This document shows, piece after piece, positions 62,989 to 64,000 of a stretch of 64,000 nt of DNA (the first letter of the stretch is position 1; every line of letters starts with the position of its first letter). The notes under the pieces were generated by a model, which did not search any database, was not told the origin of the DNA, and saw nothing but the letters and a program-made list of their open reading frames with translations. A program made the translations under genes and the position numbers. This DNA comes from Olsenella sp. Marseille-P4559. GTDB lineage: Bacteria; Actinomycetota; Coriobacteriia; Coriobacteriales; Atopobiaceae. The stretch is taken from assembly GCF_900605015.1 (NCBI RefSeq), contig NZ_LR027574.1:512479-576478 (forward strand), read 5' to 3'.

Positions 62989-64000
62989 CTAGGAAATCTC
63001 ATCAAGCACATAGGGCAGGATGCCTCCCTTTTCGAGGAAGCGGCCCTCCATGGGCGTATCCACCCTCACGACGCAGGAGAAGACGGTTGTTGTGCCATCG
63101 GGCCTTGTCGCAGTGACCTCAACCTCGTGGGGGCTGGGGAGCCCGCCGGCAAGGCTCACGGGAGCAACGGTGAAGGCCTCTTCACCGGTAAGGCCGAGCG
63201 TGGTGGCGCTCTCACCTTCCTTGAACTGGAGCGGAAGCACGCCCATTTGCACCAGGTTGGAGCGGTGAATGCGCTCGAAGCTCTGGGCAATGACCGCCTG
63301 GACGCCCAGGAGCAGCGGCCCCTTGCCCGCCCAGTCGCGGCTGGAGCCAGACCCATAAAGCTTGCCCGCGATGACCACGAGAGGAACGCCTTGCTCGGCG
63401 TAGTCCACGGCAGCGTCGTAGATGCTCTTGACCTCGCCGTCGGAGAAGTCGCGCGTCCAGCCACCAACACGGCCACCCGCCAGCGCGTTTCTCAGCTTGA
63501 CGTTGGCAAAGGTGCCGCGAGCCATGACCTCGTGGTTACCCCTGCGGCTGCCATAGGTGTTGAAGTCCTTCTGCACAACGCCATGCTCGGTGAGGTAGCG
63601 CGCCGCCGGGGAGTCGGCCGCAATGGCGCCCGCGGGAGAGATGTGGTCGGTGGTCACAAAGTCGCCGAGAAGCGCCAGCGCCCGCGCGTCCTTTACCTCG
63701 ACCGTCTCGCGTCGCTTGGCGATGTCGAAGTACGGTGCACGGCGCACGTACGTAGAGCCCTCGTCCCAGGGGAAGGTCGAGGACGAGGAGGACTCGATGG
63801 CATGCCAGGAGGCAGAGCCCTCCTTGAGCGAACCCTTGGCTTCGGCAAAGAGCGACGATGTGAGGACCTGCGCGAGAAGATCGTCGACCTCCTCGTTGGT
63901 GGGAACCAGATCCGCCAGCATCACGGGCTTGCCTTCGGCATCCGTGCCCACGGGCTCGTGCGCAAGGTCGACGTCCATGGTGCCCACCAGCGAGTAGGCA
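62989..64000 (-). CDS. acnA: Aconitate hydratase, C-terminal part (partial, start outside window)
   Basis: The frame is open from the window end and covers about 335 C-terminal residues of an AcnA/IRP-type aconitase (citrate to isocitrate). Seen: LLGDFVTTDHISPAGAIAADSPA, FNTYGSRRGNHEVMARGTFAN, the swivel-domain GKLYGSGSSRDWAGKGPLLLGVQAVIAQSFERIHRSNLVQMGVLPLQF. The 4Fe-4S cysteines lie upstream, outside the window. No terminator follows; the gap to the zinc-ribbon gene is 104 bases. Confidence 0.94.
   Translation of the reverse strand, partial: AYSLVGTMDVDLAHEPVGTDAEGKPVMLADLVPTNEEVDDLLAQVLTSSLFAEAKGSLKEGSASWHAIESSSSSTFPWDEGSTYVRRAPYFDIAKRRETVEVKDARALALLGDFVTTDHISPAGAIAADSPAARYLTEHGVVQKDFNTYGSRRGNHEVMARGTFANVKLRNALAGGRVGGWTRDFSDGEVKSIYDAAVDYAEQGVPLVVIAGKLYGSGSSRDWAGKGPLLLGVQAVIAQSFERIHRSNLVQMGVLPLQFKEGESATTLGLTGEEAFTVAPVSLAGGLPSPHEVEVTATRPDGTTTVFSCVVRVDTPMEGRFLEKGGILPYVLDEIS

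Overview
The window is a GC-rich bacterial chromosomal segment with core housekeeping gene order and no phage, IS, CRISPR or plasmid genes. Gene content and gene-level resemblance (MEP pathway isoprenoid genes, separate glyQ/glyS, a DUF6273 protein, a B12-type radical SAM pair beside rplU/rpmA, mre-rodA cluster) suggest an anaerobic actinobacterium of class Coriobacteriia, probably Atopobiaceae (Olsenella-like). That placement is inference from recall and was not tested by a search. Almost every gene is on the minus strand; only a two-component system and dinB (40.5-43.7 kb) are on the plus strand, so most of the window probably lies co-directional with replication.

Layout (minus-strand operons read right to left). 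1-6.0 kb: an ABC-F ATPase, a small membrane protein, an M50 protease, scpA, scpB, rluB and a histidine phosphatase, tightly overlapped. 6.1-9.7 kb: a VOC protein, tRNA-Val, an OatA-like acyltransferase, a small membrane protein, a CAT-anticodon tRNA and tRNA-Ala. 9.7-10.07 kb: a gene-free stretch with three related palindromic repeats. 10.1-19.7 kb: an FMN oxidoreductase, then the pyrH-frr-uppS-cdsA-dxr-rseP-ispG-proS operon, which links mRNA/ribosome recycling, undecaprenyl and phospholipid precursors and the MEP pathway. 19.9-21.8 kb: rpsB-tsf with promoter and terminator. 21.8-27.2 kb: yraN-comM-dprA-trmFO-xerC (DNA uptake, tRNA modification, recombination). 27.4-31.2 kb: rnhB, rplS, a DUF6273 membrane protein and dgt.

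31.2-37.7 kb: ppdK preceded by a half-length PPDK-regulator homologue, then glyS and glyQ. 37.8-40.3 kb: rpsP-khpA-rimM-trmD-lepB. 40.5-43.7 kb (plus strand): response regulator, histidine kinase, DNA polymerase IV. 43.7-50.1 kb: rplU-rpmA and obg-proB-proA-nadD-yqeK-rsfS. 50.2-61.2 kb: cell-shape operon (TPR membrane protein, mreB, mreC, mreD, PBP2, rodA) continuing into a DUF697 protein, a TIGR03960 radical SAM protein and its DUF2344 partner. 61.2-64.0 kb: cyclophilin, a zinc-ribbon membrane protein and the C-terminal part of aconitase, cut by the window end.

The most unusual items are the covarying palindromic repeats at 9.84-10.04 kb, the truncated PPDK regulator next to ppdK, a roughly 110-residue insertion in RseP, an extra N-terminal membrane segment on PBP2, and a ferredoxin-like cysteine cluster on the FMN oxidoreductase. 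No fully convincing new multi-gene system was found.
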